In this document: positions 63,029-64,000 of the stretch, piece after piece
Layout of the letters: every line of letters begins with the position of its first letter
Numbering within the stretch: position 1 is the stretch's first letter
From: Bremerella sp. P1
GTDB taxonomy: Bacteria; Planctomycetota; Planctomycetia; Pirellulales; Pirellulaceae
Reading direction: 5' to 3'
Assembly: GCF_028748185.1 (NCBI RefSeq)
Contig: NZ_CP118164.1
Coordinates: 124,001-188,000 of the forward strand
Length of the DNA stretch: 64,000 nucleotides
Notes under the pieces: generated by a model
The model's input: the letters and a program-made list of their open reading frames with translations, nothing else
Told to the model about the DNA's origin: nothing
Database searches by the model: none
Program-made: the position numbers and the translations under genes

Positions 63029-63550
63029 ATGTCCACACGTTCGGTCGCCTTGCTACTTCTGGTTACCTTGGCTGCTCAATGCATCGGCTGTGCTATTCCG
63101 CCGACCATGCGCGAGGCGTTCATGGATCCCGGTAAAGAGCAGCGAGAGCGGAAAGAAGAGATCCATCGCCTGGTCGACCAGCGGCATATTCAAACCCGAC
63201 TTCAAGCGGCATCGGCCATGCTTGACGCAGGCCGCTTTGCCGATTGTGAGCGTGTTCTGGCAGAGATCGAAAAGATCGACCCCGGCTGCAAAGAGATGCA
63301 ATTGATCCGCGGCGAGGCCCTGATGAGCCAGAACAAGTTTGCCGAAGCGGCCCTGCTTTACGAGAAAGTCCTCAAGACGCATCCGGCCGATGCGAACCTG
63401 CATCACTTGCATGCGATGGCACTTGAATTCTCCGGCGATTCGGTTGCGGCGATGATTGCCTTCCAACGAGCAGCGGAACTTTCGCCGGATAGTTCGCTCA
63501 TCCAACTCAGCCAGATTCGCACGGATGCCCCTGGCACGACCACTCGCTGA
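63029..63550 (+). CDS. TPR lipoprotein (possible pilotin-like)
   Basis: A 173-residue protein from the ATG at 63029. Its signal peptide ends at a lipobox-like CIGC. The mature protein has TPR repeats (QTRLQAASAMLDAGRFADCERVLAEIEKIDPG, then SQNKFAEAALLYEKVLKTHP). It follows the secretin gene directly. Lipoproteins with TPRs often act as pilotins that bring secretins to the outer membrane, as in PilF/PilW. This is a good match in position but is inference. Confidence 0.85.
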   Translation: MSTRSVALLLLVTLAAQCIGCAIPPTMREAFMDPGKEQRERKEEIHRLVDQRHIQTRLQAASAMLDAGRFADCERVLAEIEKIDPGCKEMQLIRGEALMSQNKFAEAALLYEKVLKTHPADANLHHLHAMALEFSGDSVAAMIAFQRAAELSPDSSLIQLSQIRTDAPGTTTR

Positions 63551-63605
63551 CCTCTAAGCTACGGACGATCCCGATTCGTCCACCTTATCGTTCCAGCCGT
63601 GCGTC

Positions 63606-64000
63606 ATGAAGATCCTCGCACTCGAGCCCTACTATGGCGGCAGCCACCGTGCCTTCCTGGATGGCTGGATTGCGAAGAGCAGGCACACATGGACCTGCCT
63701 GACGCTGCCAGCTCACCACTGGAAATGGCGCATGCGTCACGCGGCGATCACCTTCTCCGAGCAGCTCGCCGCCATCAAAGAGAAAAACTTCGACGGGATT
63801 GTTTGCAGCGACATGCTCAACCTGGCTGCCTTTCGCGGTCTCGCCCCGCAGCCTATTGCACGACTGCCCGTGGTCGTCTACTTCCACGAGAACCAGCTGA
63901 CCTATCCCGACGAATTCCGGACGCAGCGAGACTTCCATTACGCGTTCGACAACTTTCAAACTCTGCTGGCCGCGGACCAGGCCTGGTTCAACTCGGCCTA
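63606..64000 (+). CDS. glycosyltransferase of the DUF3524 / tRNA-queuosine mannosyltransferase-like family (truncated by window end)
   Basis: The ATG at 63606 opens a frame with no stop up to the window end (131 complete codons). It begins MKILALEPYYGGSHRAFLDGW, the recognisable start of DUF3524/GTDC1 proteins. It then shows LPAHHWKWRMRHAAITFSE, DGIVCSDMLNLAAFRGL and VVYFHENQLTYP. Members include the enzymes that mannosylate queuosine in tRNA-Asp. The C-terminal GT1 domain would lie outside the window. The gene lies 55 bases after the lipoprotein gene. Confidence 0.85.
   Translation, partial: MKILALEPYYGGSHRAFLDGWIAKSRHTWTCLTLPAHHWKWRMRHAAITFSEQLAAIKEKNFDGIVCSDMLNLAAFRGLAPQPIARLPVVVYFHENQLTYPDEFRTQRDFHYAFDNFQTLLAADQAWFNSA

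Noticed and set aside
1-64000. CRISPR array, insertion sequence, integrase or prophage
   Set aside because: No regular direct repeats with spacers, transposase, integrase or phage structural gene could be found; both tRNA genes lack flanking attachment-site repeats or integrase genes.

Overview
The window reads as ordinary chromosome of a planctomycete, most likely Pirellulaceae (Blastopirellula/Bremerella/Rhodopirellula type). The grounds are a DUF1559 pseudopilin, a Rho factor with an Arg/Gly-rich N-terminal extension, a Ser/Thr kinase with the HLDVKPEN catalytic loop, thioredoxin and YHS domains joined in one protein, many PQQ/TPR/HEAT proteins, weak operon structure and moderate GC. No insertion sequence, integrase, phage gene or CRISPR array was seen. 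Genus assignment is inference from gene content.

Layout. 1-4.4 kb: chemotaxis genes (cheW, a soluble tandem-PAS MCP and cheR on the minus strand, with the start of a further gene at the left edge; divergent cheY on the plus strand). 4.4-11.6 kb: a secreted STN-like protein, then HEAT/TPR protein, glpD, glpK, a small membrane protein, a rhomboid protease and a small basic protein. 11.6-19.2 kb: a secreted thioredoxin-YHS-YHS protein, rho behind a leader of about 700 nt, an operon pairing a Tes/MJ0619-like radical SAM enzyme with a divergent Lgt paralogue, and three membrane proteins. 19.4-24 kb: tRNA-Ser(GGA), a DUF1559 pseudopilin, a lipoprotein, tRNA-Arg(CCT), a probable minus-strand small RNA, an XRE-NTF2 fusion, a YCII-family protein and a VOC protein. 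24-29.7 kb: SLC13-type transporter with RCK_C domains, MscS channel, PduO-type cobalamin adenosyltransferase, cardiolipin synthase.

29.9-39.4 kb is the most unusual part. It holds a Pro/Glu-rich lipoprotein, a 1143-residue protein that fuses a Ser/Thr kinase to a tubulin/FtsZ-like GTPase domain, an FHA protein with a degenerate EAL-like tail, a divergent REC/degenerate-GGDEF/CBS protein, and an AAA+ ATPase. FHA domains bind phosphothreonine, so the FHA protein is a reasonable partner of the kinase next to it. That link is inference.

39.8-63.6 kb carries a type IV pilus / type II secretion machine in pieces: histidine kinase, response regulator and STAS protein directly before pilB/gspE (with an MshEN-type N-domain) and pilC/gspF; then unrelated genes (UbiB-like kinase, PQQ propeller protein, HhH protein, nadC); then four pseudopilin-type proteins, pilM, pilN, pilO, a pilP/gspC-like protein, the secretin and a TPR lipoprotein. 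The third pseudopilin-type protein is a GspK/PilX-like protein carrying an embedded LamG/concanavalin-type domain. The window ends inside a gene for a tRNA-queuosine mannosyltransferase-like (DUF3524) glycosyltransferase.
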